Positions 1 to 10,120 of a DNA stretch of 64,000 bases are shown one piece after another. The notes below the pieces were generated by a model, which was not told where the DNA came from, did no database searches, and saw only the letters and a program-made list of their open reading frames with translations. The stretch is from Tilletia caries. Lineage: Eukaryota > Basidiomycota > Exobasidiomycetes > Tilletiales > Tilletiaceae. The translations under genes were made by a program, and so were the position numbers. The DNA is taken from assembly GCA_032718865.1 (NCBI GenBank), contig JALUTQ010000009.1:1-64000 (forward strand). The letters run 5' to 3'. The stretch's first letter is position 1. Every line of letters begins with the position of its first letter.

Positions 1-19
1 GAGAGCAATGATGGGTGAA

Positions 20-141
20 CCCTAACCCTAACCCTAACCCTAACCCTAACCCTAACCCTAACCCTAACCCTAACCCTAACCCTAACCCTAACCCCTAACC
101 CCTAACCCTAACCCTAACCCTAACCCTAACCCTAACCCTAA
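20..141. repeat. Terminal telomere repeat (CCCTAA)n
   Basis: About 20 tandem CCCTAA units run from base 20 to 141, so the G-rich TTAGGG strand points off the left end, as expected for a left chromosome terminus. Two units near 88-102 are CCCCTAA variants. The first 19 bases are not telomeric, which may be an assembly or read-end artefact. Confidence 0.97.
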
Positions 142-1347
142 GGATAACATTGTTAACTCTTAACTTAAGAAAGTACCATATGGATACTATAAACTTAGTA
201 GGAATGTAGTATATGAGTGCTTGAGGGTAAGTAGTTTAACAAATTCGGCGGGGACTATGGACCAGTGGTAGGAAGTTTGATTCCTGTATCACTCCAAGTC
301 CCTTGTTCGAATCCGCGTATGGTCGTCAATTTTTCGCCGATTTTTTCGACGATTTTTTGGCATTATTTTCCCGCAGTCCCCTTAGTGGGTCGGTCAGACG
401 GGTATATCCTATTTAGGGAACGGCTTAGGCCTAGTAATGCCAAAAAAAATTGACATTTTTCAAAAAGTAGAACACCGATGGCTAGTATAAGGTTCCAGCA
501 CCTTATACATAGAGAAGTATCGTCTCGATTAACTAGTCTAGTACAAAGACAGTTCTAAGAGCGATCACCGGTTAGTAACTAGAAAGCCATACACAATCTG
601 ATTTGTACTTTTCTGTGAATCCATTTATGACTTAGAGTTACAAATGGAGAATGAACGATGACGCCATCCTATATGGGACCATCGACATAGACAGAAAGAC
701 AAAAAAGAAGAAACAAACCTCTCTGAGACCTATATCCCCACATCTCGGCTACCTGAGACTTATGACAGATCACCGACTTAGCTCCGAAGGACCCCCCAAT
801 TTGGTTGAGGTCCCCACACCCCCAAATTTGGCTGTGGTAATCGGCTATCCGTCGGTCTCCTGATTAAGACCCAGCACTGCCACGTCAGTACTCGAATGAG
901 AACCCCCCTGAAAAGGGAGCTAGGACCCATCGGCTGACACTGAGATGAAAGGTCATACGGATCATTCTGAGAAAAAGGGTACTTCAATCCAAAGGCCGAG
1001 GGCACTTAATTTGGGGCACCACCCCAAAGCCACAACGCCACATCGAAATTTGAGGGACTCCCCCAAATTAGTTACCCTTCTTTCTTCTGTTGGGACAAGT
1101 TCACTTAGTTTTTCTGGGGCGCGATGCGTCTTCGGAACATCGTAGAACCCCGTAGAAAGCGCACCTTGACAGGGATGCCCAACAGAAATCAGAGAAGTCC
1201 CCGTAGGGGATCCAAAAGGTATAAAGACGACGCCTGAAGAGTCCAGTTTGAGGACGAAACAGTAAGCGCACCTGTAGCCACGTCTTACTCGCCATCCTCG
1301 ACTCCTCTTCAAGTCTCCCTCAAGTTGTCACTTCACTTCTTACTTTC
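142..1347. other. Gene-free subtelomeric spacer
   Basis: This 1.2 kb stretch between two telomere-repeat blocks holds no convincing gene. The open frames are short and lack domains or codon bias. A stretch at 251-324 has pol III A-box-like and B-box-like (GTTCGAATCC) sequences spaced like a tRNA but does not fold into a credible tRNA. The reading frame of the downstream helicase is open back to a TGA at 1237-1239. Confidence 0.6.
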
Positions 1348-1381
1348 ACCCTAACCCTAACCCTAACCCTAACCCTAACCC
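1348..1381. repeat. Interstitial telomere repeat (CCCTAA)5
   Basis: Five and a half perfect CCCTAA units in the same orientation as the terminal array sit 15 bases before the first ATG of the helicase. This looks like a fossil chromosome end or a telomere healing or fusion point onto which the outer 1.2 kb was added. Confidence 0.93.
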
Positions 1382-1395
1382 ACATCACCAGTGGA

Positions 1396-4300
1396 ATGCC
1401 CAGCCGCGGGTCCGAGCTCCTCGAGACGACCTGGCGGAACGACTACGGAACCCGCCTCCGCAACGTTCTCGCGGGACACGACGGCGAGATCCTCTTGGAC
1501 TCCACCTACAGCAAGACGGAGTACAAGTCAACAAGGATCAAGCAGAACCTCCGCTTCTTGCATCCCCGCCTCGCCAACATCATGGCGATCTACCTCAGCA
1601 CCGTCCGCCAGACGACCGACAGGCTGTTCAGACGGAAACACAAGGCTAGCCGCAACTACCTGTGGTGCAATGTCAACCCAAACGTGGAGAGAAGGGTCGC
1701 GAGATGGGACACCACCATCCTCAGCAGGGAGCTCACAGAGCGCGCCACCCGGGCCCATGTCGGCAAGGGACTCAACGTCAGTCAGTTCCGGCAACTCATC
1801 GAGGCCGTCGCCCACAAGCACTTCAGGACCGGACGCCTCCGGCAGGCCATGTCCGTCCTCTTCCCTGCCGAGTCCACCAAGGACAACGAGGACGACAACC
1901 TCGACGACCTCACCCTCCTCGGCCTGGATGGGTACAGCGACGACGTGGACGACATCGCCGACGCCGCCGCTGACCACATGGCAGGCCTGGGCCCTGGTCG
2001 GCATGGACACGGTCAAGACCCCTTCTCAGCCCAGTCCGGACGCTCCGACGAGACAAGTTGGATCCATTACGCCCGCCAAAAAATACATCGCGCGGGAATG
2101 GACGAGGGCGTCATCAGCAATGCCCGGGTGGCTTCCCGGGTATACCAAGCGTTCTTCGGCCTCTTCGGTGCCACAGCACCAGCTCCGACGCCTTCCATCG
2201 CGGGACAGACACACACAGCCACAATGGCACCGGCAGTCCCTTCCTTGCCCGCCACGCCGACTCCTGCGGCAACGACACCGGTCCTACCCATGTCAACCAT
2301 CACCCCGTTGCCTCAGACGCCCACCCCCGTCAGCAACTTCAACATCCGCGCTCACACAGGCACACTCTCAACCGGCCGCAACTGGTTCGCCCCTCCCTTC
2401 GACGGATTCCAAGGACGAAGGACCCTCTCCCCCAACACCCTCAAGGCCGTCCTCTCTCTCACCAAAGGGAGTGCACCAAGACGGCCGCTCCCGCTGCCAA
2501 TCAGCGACACCTTGGCAATCATGGGGCAAGGCATGACCAACGTCGCCTGCATCGTCAAGACCAACGGAGGCAAGTCCCTCCTCTGGCAGGTGGACGCCAC
2601 CCTCGGACGCAAGGACATCCACTCCTTCTCCCTCCTCGTCGTCCCCTACCTCTCCCTCATCGACGACATCAAGCGCGTCTGCACGGAGAAGGGCATCAAG
2701 TACGCACTCTGGAACGAGCCCTTCACCATCGGCCCCAACGGCCCACAGATCGTCATCGTCTCCCTCAGCAGGACCTACATGACACCCTTCCTCCAGTGGG
2801 TCGCCGATCCAGAGATCCAGGCCGCCCTCCGAAGGGTCTTCGTCGACGAGGCCCACGTCCTCTTTGATGAACTCTTCCGTAAGGTACGTGACAACAGCTA
2901 TCGATGTGGGTTCAAACAAACAATGATACTGACAACATCTCTTTCTTTCTTCTTCTCCATCGTACAGGACATCGAATACTTTGCCAAGATCCCAGAGCGA
3001 CTGCCGAACAAGCAGTTCGTCTACCTCTCCGCGACCATCCCGCCCGCCTGCGAGGAGAGCCTCGAGAGGGCAACGTGCATGCCCATCCGCTTCCTGAGGG
3101 AGGGCACCAACCGCGAAAACATCGCATACTCCCTCATCGACGTCACCAACGAGGCTGGGGCCATGCTCCACATTCGGGACGCAATCGAACGCCTCACCAC
3201 CGGGCCCAATCAAGGCCGGCAAGCCCTCATCATCTGCCGGGACAAGCCAACCGTCAGAAGGGTCGCGAAAGCCCTCGGTTGCCCGGGCTACTACTCCACC
3301 GAGGACCCCAAGGAGCGCCTGGAGATGGAGGAGAACATGAGCAACTTCAAGGCTCGGATCGCATGCACCATGGTGGCCACATACGGTGCAGGCACAGGCA
3401 TCGACTACGAGGCCCTCGACTTCGTGGCCATCCTCGGCCACCTGTACTCCATGGCGGCCGCCTTACAGGCAACAGGACGAGCTGGTCGGCGTGGACAGCG
3501 GGCCGAGGCCCACTTCTACAACTACATCAACGGCCCCCAAACACCCGAACCGGACGGAATCCACCCTCGCTCCGACGACGACGCCGTCGGCATGCTCTTT
3601 GCCGGAAAGCGATGCTTGCGCCAGCCCATCTCCCAGTGGCTCGACGGACGCATCGTAAGCTGTATCGACCTCGCCGCCGAGTGGTGCTCCGTCTGCATGG
3701 CCACATACGACGGCGCTCCCGAGCCAACGAAGACCGTGAGGGACGGTAAGAGACGACTCATCGAGCCGGCCGAGGAGCAACCGCCGGCTAAGCGGAATAT
3801 GGTCGAAACACCACCGGCTCCTTCAAACAAAAGGCACTGGCCTCTCTTCAATTCCTTCCAGTCTCCGTTCTTACCAGCAAGTGTGAGTAGACAAGGAAAC
3901 GCACGGAAGGCGGGCGTAAGACGTGTTACTGACACGTACATAACCTTTTCGCAGAGCAAGGTAAAGAAGGCAAGGATTGAAGAGCCCACAGGCACGACAA
4001 CTCCCCGCCCTTTCGCGAGGAAGCAAATCCGCCCCGCCTCCTCGCCCGATTATGGGCCCCCAGGACAGAGGAAGCTGGCCTTGGCAGACCGCCCTCCCAC
4101 GCCACGCGCTTGGCCGATGCAGGACGGAGGAAGCCAGCCGTCTTCAAGTGCCGAATCGTCCTCCTCCGGCGGCCAAGTCGATTCCCCATCCGCCTACAAA
4201 GCCCCACAGTTCCCGGTCGTCATGCGCCCTCTCTCCGAGCGCGTGCCGGTGTTCAAGTCCCCACACGCGGGTGCCCCCGGCACATCCTCCCCGTATCCAC

Positions 4301-4908
4301 GAAAGGTAAACAGATGGAGCCCCTCAACACACAGTCCAGCAAGGGTGGCGATCACCTACTTCCATAACGGCATCACAAATCATGCCCGCAAGATCTTTCG
4401 CGCGATGCTCAAGGCCAACTTGAGGATGACCGACACAAACTGCCCAATGTGCTGCGCCGTGCAGCGGGACGAGATGCACAAGCCCGCAAAGTGTCCAATG
4501 AAGGATGTCAACTTAGGCGCCCAGATCAAATACCGAGAGGACAACGACTGGACCGCCCCCTTGTCCTGCTGGCCCTGCGGCCTGCCCGATGCCTACTGCA
4601 ACTGCGAGAAGAAGGGAGGCACGGAACCCTCCCAAAGGACGCGGGATGCCGTCAGAGGCATTCTCCTCCTCCTCACCCACAACGAGGACGTGCGCGACGA
4701 GGCCGTCTCCTACGCACAGGGCATGTACAACCCGGAGTACACCTTGGGCCCACCGCGAGGACCAGGACTTTTGGCCCCCGAGTGGCAGGAGACCATCGTC
4801 TTCATGAACGACATCAAGGTATACAGGGCCTTCCCCGCCGTCGCCGCCGTCCTCATCATGATGAATGACATCGCCGTCAACGGCACCACGGTAGAATGGG
4901 AGGAGTGA
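1396..4908 (+). CDS. Telomere-linked RecQ-type helicase
   Basis: Superfamily 2 DNA helicase of the telomere-associated (TLH-like) class found at many fungal chromosome ends; the role is inferred to be at telomeres or in recombination. Motifs in order: a Walker A variant NGGKS (about residue 390), DEAH box (about 484), SAT motif (LSATIPP, about 544) and motif VI QATGRAGRRGQ (about 690). A long N-terminal region and a C-terminal Cys-rich part (paired CPMC, CWPC and CNC motifs, probably zinc-binding) flank the core. The frame is open for 1170 codons, but two stretches look like introns whose lengths are multiples of three: 2884-2967 (GTACGT...ACAG) and 3883-3954 (GTGAGT...GCAG). Removing them gives 1118 residues. 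The first ATG is used as start, although the frame is open upstream through the telomere block, so the true N-terminus may be further upstream or lost. The last 236 codons are duplicated downstream. Confidence 0.88.
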   Translation: MPSRGSELLETTWRNDYGTRLRNVLAGHDGEILLDSTYSKTEYKSTRIKQNLRFLHPRLANIMAIYLSTVRQTTDRLFRRKHKASRNYLWCNVNPNVERRVARWDTTILSRELTERATRAHVGKGLNVSQFRQLIEAVAHKHFRTGRLRQAMSVLFPAESTKDNEDDNLDDLTLLGLDGYSDDVDDIADAAADHMAGLGPGRHGHGQDPFSAQSGRSDETSWIHYARQKIHRAGMDEGVISNARVASRVYQAFFGLFGATAPAPTPSIAGQTHTATMAPAVPSLPATPTPAATTPVLPMSTITPLPQTPTPVSNFNIRAHTGTLSTGRNWFAPPFDGFQGRRTLSPNTLKAVLSLTKGSAPRRPLPLPISDTLAIMGQGMTNVACIVKTNGGKSLLWQVDATLGRKDIHSFSLLVVPYLSLIDDIKRVCTEKGIKYALWNEPFTIGPNGPQIVIVSLSRTYMTPFLQWVADPEIQAALRRVFVDEAHVLFDELFRKVRDNSYRCGFKQTMILTTSLSFFFSIVQDIEYFAKIPERLPNKQFVYLSATIPPACEESLERATCMPIRFLREGTNRENIAYSLIDVTNEAGAMLHIRDAIERLTTGPNQGRQALIICRDKPTVRRVAKALGCPGYYSTEDPKERLEMEENMSNFKARIACTMVATYGAGTGIDYEALDFVAILGHLYSMAAALQATGRAGRRGQRAEAHFYNYINGPQTPEPDGIHPRSDDDAVGMLFAGKRCLRQPISQWLDGRIVSCIDLAAEWCSVCMATYDGAPEPTKTVRDGKRRLIEPAEEQPPAKRNMVETPPAPSNKRHWPLFNSFQSPFLPASVSRQGNARKAGVRRVTDTYITFSQSKVKKARIEEPTGTTTPRPFARKQIRPASSPDYGPPGQRKLALADRPPTPRAWPMQDGGSQPSSSAESSSSGGQVDSPSAYKAPQFPVVMRPLSERVPVFKSPHAGAPGTSSPYPRKVNRWSPSTHSPARVAITYFHNGITNHARKIFRAMLKANLRMTDTNCPMCCAVQRDEMHKPAKCPMKDVNLGAQIKYREDNDWTAPLSCWPCGLPDAYCNCEKKGGTEPSQRTRDAVRGILLLLTHNEDVRDEAVSYAQGMYNPEYTLGPPRGPGLLAPEWQETIVFMNDIKVYRAFPAVAAVLIMMNDIAVNGTTVEWEE

Positions 4909-5899
4909 ATGCGCGGAGGATGGCAATAGGCGACATTGGGATAAATTGTAACAGCCCATATGGCAACGTAGTTTACTAGCTCGGACCCAATGCCTTCTAT
5001 TTCCTTTTTCCCGCGCACGTCCAGTGTGCACATAAAGAAATTTTTGTGGCAATAATTCAGGATTGGAAAAAAAGAAGTGGATTAAATATAAGTGGTCAAT
5101 GGGAGAGCGTCAAAAGGTCCAACAAATTTGTGGATAAGAGTGTATGCGTGGGTTGTCTGGCCGGGCGCAGTTTAAATTGTTTTGCTGGACGGCCCTTTCC
5201 CATGCACGGCCATTGTGCATATCAATATATTATGTTGGACATCAATTCAGGGTTGAAAAAAGAAGTGGATAACATATAAGGTGTGCGGGTGGGAGTGCGT
5301 CGAAGGGCGCAATTTTTAAAGATAGACTGTGAGCGTGGGATGGCTCGCTGGGCGCAATTTCAAAATTTTTCCCGGACACCGACAACTTATATTTTTTTAG
5401 CAAGCACCTGCCACGGGTGACGGGCGAGAAGAAAAAGTAAGAAGAAAGACGAGAATTACGGGCTGGTGGAGGTCGTGAGCATCGCACATTTTTAATAGGA
5501 AAAATAGTGAAAGGGGACGGGAAAAACTGGAAAGAAATAAATGGGATTGGAATATACCGCGGGAGCTGCCGAACGGAGAAATATTAATTTTTCTGAGGAG
5601 AGGGCACCCACAGAGGGGCCGACGAACGAGAGAGGTGATTTTCTTGCGCAAGTGGGAGCGGAATAAAATCAAGTAACACACAATAGGGCGACAGGAAAAA
5701 TTGGGTGAGGCGGGGGAGGGTTATGGGTTTGGCGGTAAATGATAGAAGAGAATAAAATAAGGGAGAGGAAACTGGCTTCATCAATAAATGAATGAGGACG
5801 ATATGCGTGTTGTTGTTATGTGAGGAAGAGCCGGAGCGCCCAAGGGACCGATGCCGCCCAGACGGACATGGGAAAAGGACGGCTTAAGAGGGAGGACGT

Positions 5900-6275
5900 G
5901 CAGTTGGACGGGGGACATAGTAGGTTGGACGGCACTACATGGTGGTTGGACGACTGACAATAGTGGTTGGACAACCTTAAATGATGGTTGGACAGCCAAA
6001 AATATTGGTTGGACAACGTTAAATGTGGGTTGGACAGCCAAAAATATTGGTTGGACAACGTTAAATGTGGGTTGGACGGCCGAAATGGCGGTTGGACCAA
6101 GCCACAATTTAAGGGTATTAGAAAATGTGGTTGGACATGCGGTTGGACAGGCCTGAATCCGGTTGGACTTACAACCGGTTGTAATAAAACCTTAATTTCA
6201 TGCGGTTGGACATTTAGACTCTTTTTAAGTTTCGGGCACTGGAGCAGTGTCCCGACGTGTCCAACAGGTTGGACT
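5900..6275. repeat. GGTTGGAC minisatellite, unit A
   Basis: GGTTGGAC recurs about every 21 bp, in places in alternating 21-bp variants forming a 42-bp higher-order unit that is present twice. The core has no stops on several frames; on the plus strand it reads as GWT-xxxx heptapeptides. A one-base homopolymer change at 6120-6128 breaks this frame relative to unit B. Confidence 0.9.
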
Positions 6276-6301
6276 GTCTGTACATATGGTTAGCCCCACA
6301 G

Positions 6302-7000
6302 TTCCCGGTCGTCATGCGCCCTCTCTCCGAGCGCGTGCCGGTGTTCAAGTCCCCACACGCGGGTGCCCCCGGCACATCCTCCCCGTATCCACGAAAGGTA
6401 AACAGATGGAGCCCCTCAACACACAGTCCAGCAAGGGTGGCGATCACCTACTTCCATAACGGCATCACAAATCATGCCCGCAAGATCTTTCGCGCGATGC
6501 TCAAGGCCAACTTGAGGATGACCGACACAAACTGCCCAATGTGCTGCGCCGTGCAGCGGGACGAGATGCACAAGCCCGCAAAGTGTCCAATGAAGGATGT
6601 CAACTTAGGCGCCCAGATCAAATACCGAGAGGACAACGACTGGACCGCCCCCTTGTCCTGCTGGACCTGCGGCCTGCCCGATGCCTACTGCAACTGCGAG
6701 AGGAAGGGAGGCACGGAACCCTCCCAAAGGACGCGGGATGCCGTCAGAGGCATTCTTCTCCTCCTCACCCACAACGAGGACGTACGCGACGAGGCCGTCT
6801 CCTACGCACAGGGCATGTACAACCCAGAGTACACCTTGGGCCCACCACGAGGACCAGGACTCTTGGCCCCCGAATGGCAGGAGACCATCGTCTTCATGAA
6901 CGACATCAAGGTATACAGGGCCTTCCCCGCCGTCGCCGCCGTCCTCATCATGATGAATGACATCGCCGTCAACGGCACCACGGTAGAATGGGAGGAGTGA
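6302..7000 (+). pseudogene. Duplicated 3' fragment of the helicase
   Basis: This copy holds only the C-terminal part of the helicase, including the Cys-rich segment, and lacks all helicase motifs. It remains open and ends at the same stop as the parent. Two visible changes are WPC to WTC and EKK to ERK in the Cys-rich region. It was made by the tandem duplication and has no own promoter that I can see; the upstream sequence is the minisatellite of unit A. Confidence 0.85.
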
Positions 7001-7994
7001 ATGCGCGGAGGATGGCAATAGGCGACATTGGGATAAATTGTAACAGCCCATATGGCAACGTAGTTTACTAGCTCGGACCCAATGCCTTCTATTTCCTTTT
7101 CCCGCGCACGTCCAGTGTGCACATAAAGAAATTTTTGTGGCAATAATTCAGGATTGGAAAAAAAGAAGTGGATTAAATATAAGTGGTCAATGGGAGAGCG
7201 TCAAAAGGTCCAACAAATTTGTGGATAAGAGTGTATGCGTGGGTTGTCTGGCCGGGCGCAGTTTAAATTGTTTTTGCTGGACGGCCCTTTCCCATGCACG
7301 GCCATTGTGCATATCAATATATTATGTTGGACATCAATTCAGGGTTGAAAAAAGAAGTGGATAACATATAAGGTGTGCGGGTGGGAGTGCGTCGAAGGGC
7401 GCAATTTTTTAAAGATAGACTGTGAGCGTGGGATGGCTCGCTGGGCGCAATTTCAAAAATTTTTCCCGGACACCGACAACTTATATTTTTTTAGCAAGCA
7501 CCTGCCACGGGTGACGGGCGAGAAGAAAAAGTAAGAAGAAAGACGAGAATTACGGGCTGGTGGAGGTCGTGAGCATCGCACATTTTAATAGGAAAATAGT
7601 GAAAGGGGACGGGAAAAACTGGAAAGAAATAAATGGGATTGGAATATACCGCGGGAGCTGCCGAACGGAGAAATATTAATTTTTCTGAGGAGAGGGCACC
7701 CACAGAGGGGCCGACGAACGAGAGAGGTGATTTTCTTGCGCAAGTGGGAGCGGAATAAAAATCAAGTAACACACAATAGGGCGACAGGAAAAATTGGGTG
7801 AGGCGGGGGAGGGTTATGGGTTTGGCGGTAAATGATAGAAGAGAATAAAATAAGGGAGAGGAAACTGGCTTCATCAATAAATGAATGAGGACGATATGCG
7901 TGTTGTTGTTATGTGAGGAAGAGCCGGAGCGCCCAAGGGACCGATGCCGCCCAGACGGACATGGGAAAAGGACGGCTTAAGAGGGAGGACGTGC

Positions 7995-8335
7995 AGTTGG
8001 ACGGGGGACATAGTAGGTTGGACGGCACTACATGGTGGTTGGACGACTGACAATAGTGGTTGGACAACCTTAAATGATGGTTGGACAGCCAAAAATATTG
8101 GTTGGACAACGTTAAATGTGGGTTGGACGGCCGAAATGGCGGTTGGACCAAGCCACAATTTAAGGGTATTAGAAAAATGTGGTTGGACATGCGGTTGGAC
8201 AGGCCTGAATCCGGTTGGACTTACAACCGGTTGTAATAAAACCTTAATTTCATGCGGTTGGACATTTAGACTCTTTTTAAGTTTCGGGCACTGGAGCAGT
8301 GTCCCGACGTGTCCAACAGGTTGGACTGTCTGTAC
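7995..8335. repeat. GGTTGGAC minisatellite, unit B
   Basis: Second copy of the minisatellite, with one 42-bp segment fewer than unit A. An additional A in the AAAAA run near 8172-8177 leaves a 133-codon open frame (7944-8345) rich in GWT motifs. Whether this frame is translated is unknown; absence of stops follows largely from the repeat itself. Confidence 0.9.
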
Positions 8336-8345
8336 ATATGGTTAG

Positions 8346-9045
8346 AGCAGCTCAGACGTCTCACTTGACCCTTCTTCTTCTATCCAACTCGACAACCAAC
8401 TCAGCTGGACTCATTGGCATAACAACTAAGGGCGAGCTCAATCTCACCGTGCATAGGTGGGAGGTTCTATGTCCGGCTGAGGACGTTTCCCACACGATCG
8501 CGCCACCCGTCATGACGGGCGTCGGACAGGTGAGCGAGGTTAACCAAGCAAAAGCGCTCATCAAATACAAGAGCGCCGGGTACAACCGGCAGGTAGGTAC
8601 CGCTCTCAATTCTGATCTCATCTTCCCCACAGTGCGCTCTCTCATCTCATAACTGAACCATTTTTCACTTCCAAATCCGCAGGACGGAAGAACCCTCATC
8701 ACGGAGTACTGTAGTGTCCGCGACAGTCTCCGATGGAAAAACGTTCCGTACGCACAGGTGGGAAACTTCATTGCCATCATCGGACAGCTTCATCACGTCG
8801 AGTCCGTTAGCAACGTCCTGTTCATCACCCTCGACGACGCTGCGTGGACGAGCATTGGCGCGGGAACGCATCAATCCCCCACGGCAGCCCCCGGCGCCCG
8901 GAAGTTCCTCGGCACACGCAAACGGAACGAGCAAGAAACGAACGGTGAGCCCTGCACTTCAACTTCCGCCTCTGCCTCCTCCGCCGCGACGTCAACATCT
9001 GCTACCCCCAACGGCTCCTCCTCCCACTCCTTCAACCGCACGTGA
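8346..9045 (+). pseudogene. Truncated unknown gene fragment with one intron
   Basis: Coding-looking sequence starts exactly at the right edge of the tandem duplication, so the 5' end is missing. Exon 8346-8592 joins in frame across an intron at 8593-8682 (GTAGGT...CCGCAG, containing a stop) to an exon from 8683, open to a TGA at 9043-9045. The second exon contains a hydrophobic strand-rich stretch, VGNFIAIIGQL followed by VLFITLDD, reminiscent of an OB-fold, but I do not recognise the family. The last 35 residues are Ser/Thr-rich and may be non-coding. Confidence 0.45.
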
Positions 9046-9534
9046 CCTCACTTTTGCCACAGACAATTTTCAAGAATTCTCCCAATTTTTTTTTGAACAC
9101 TCCATCCTCTCTTCTCATTCATTTCTCATCTGGTGTTTCGCTGTTCCCCTTACCCGGACTCTCAAATGAAATTCACACAGACATTCGAGAAACTTTAGCG
9201 CCACGTCGGCCGCAGCGCAGCGCAGCGCAAGCGCAAGCGCGCTGACCTTATTGACTTGTTCTTATAGAAGTGAAGAGGGGTGAATGAGGGTGGGAAAGAG
9301 GTGAAAGGAACGTAGGTGTTGATACTGTCCGTTGAGCCGTTGTGACCGCTATGGTCGGTGTTGCTTGTCGTTGTGGTACCCCGGTCCGGTTGGCCGAGCT
9401 GCATGGTGTCGCGAGAACCGCCCCCAACAACAGGTTAAAGCCCGCGCAGCCGCTTTCGGAGCCTTTATGTACGCAAACGTAAAAAATCGTTGGTTTCTTT
9501 GTCCAAAAGCGGCCGATTCCCGTGACGCCGTGAG
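9046..9534. other. Intergenic region left of the retrotransposon
   Basis: No gene recognised. It includes a short GCGCA/GCGCAA low-complexity run (9210-9242). The sequence at its right end is probably the original upstream region of the prenylcysteine oxidase gene, now separated from it by the inserted element. Confidence 0.5.
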
Positions 9535-9539
9535 CTCCG

Positions 9540-9790
9540 AGTTAGATATCCTCCTACTCCGGGTCCGGAGACCCCGGGTCACCCGGAGAGGACTGACCTG
9601 TATGAAGAGTCTTCTTGTTCTCAAAGGTTCACGACGTTCAGCTGATTGACCGCTTGTGGTAGTTGTATTCATAGAAGCATGGGTACAAGGGGCAAAGGCA
9701 TGGGGTGGAGAGAAACGGAGGGAGGCCCTGCAGAAGAAATCGGGAAGAGAGACTAAGTAACTGTGCTTGCCAGACTCTCGGTTTCCAACT
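9540..9790 (-). repeat. 3' LTR of the copia element
   Basis: Matches the right LTR base for base except one transition. A purine-rich tract ending GGTGGGAG on the minus strand (9791-9803) lies immediately internal to it, as expected for the plus-strand primer. Confidence 0.95.
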
Positions 9791-9829
9791 CTCCCACCTT
9801 CTAAGGGGCCGACTGCCCGCGCGAAGGGC

Positions 9830-10120
9830 CTATTCCTTCTCGAGCTCGACGACGTGCAGTTTGAGTCGCGCGTCGAAGAGTTTGGGACCGGGCAGATGCT
9901 TGGTGAACACATCTGCCGGATTGTCGTCGGTATCGACCCGAACGACTGCAATCTCGCCCAGCTTCACCCGTTCCCTAACGGCGTGATAGTGGAGCGCGAT
10001 GTGCTTTGTCCTCTTGTGCGCCTCCGGGTTGTCTGCAATAGACCGAGTTCCCTCGTTGTCCGTGTGCAGCTCGAATGGCGTTTGAGCCGGATATCCGAGC
10101 TCGGACAGGAGGTTCCTGAG
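9830..10120 (-). pseudogene. Distal RNase H of pol behind a premature TGA
   Basis: After the TGA the same frame stays open for about 96 codons to a TAG at 9830-9832 and still encodes the usual copia RNase H tail (LHTDNEGT, KHIALHYH, ADVFTKHLPG). The TGA therefore truncates the protein and was probably CGA or TGG originally. Confidence 0.85.

Larger units (their letters stand above)
4201..8345. repeat. Tandem duplication, two 2.05-2.09 kb units
   Basis: Unit A (4201-6292) and unit B (6293-8345) are nearly identical direct copies with an offset of 2092 at the left edge. Each starts inside the helicase coding sequence, carries its last 236 codons, and continues through a roughly 1.3 kb AT-rich non-coding tail (4909-5899 and 7001-7994) to a GGTTGGAC minisatellite. 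Differences are few: a missing 42-bp minisatellite segment in B, several homopolymer length changes, and a handful of substitutions. The tails hold no convincing gene. Confidence 0.95.

Noticed and set aside
251..324. tRNA-like segment with A-box and B-box sequences
   Set aside because: The B box GTTCGAATCC and a near A box are present at tRNA spacing, but acceptor, anticodon and T stems cannot all pair. At best a decayed tRNA-derived sequence.
1391..2536. 381-codon plus-strand frame overlapping the helicase
   Set aside because: Starts with GTG, is Ser/Pro/Arg-rich and lies entirely in the shadow of the motif-bearing helicase frame.
2368..3441. 357-codon minus-strand frame across the helicase
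   Set aside because: Antisense shadow produced by GC-rich codon use; no domain.
5781..6107. Antisense repeat frames with VVQP or SNxH repeats in the minisatellite
   Set aside because: The 21-bp period without stops opens several frames at once, so open length is not evidence of coding.
9349..9951. 200-codon minus-strand frame over the left LTR
   Set aside because: It spans LTR and internal element sequence in a frame unrelated to pol, and reappears at the right LTR, showing it is LTR-derived.
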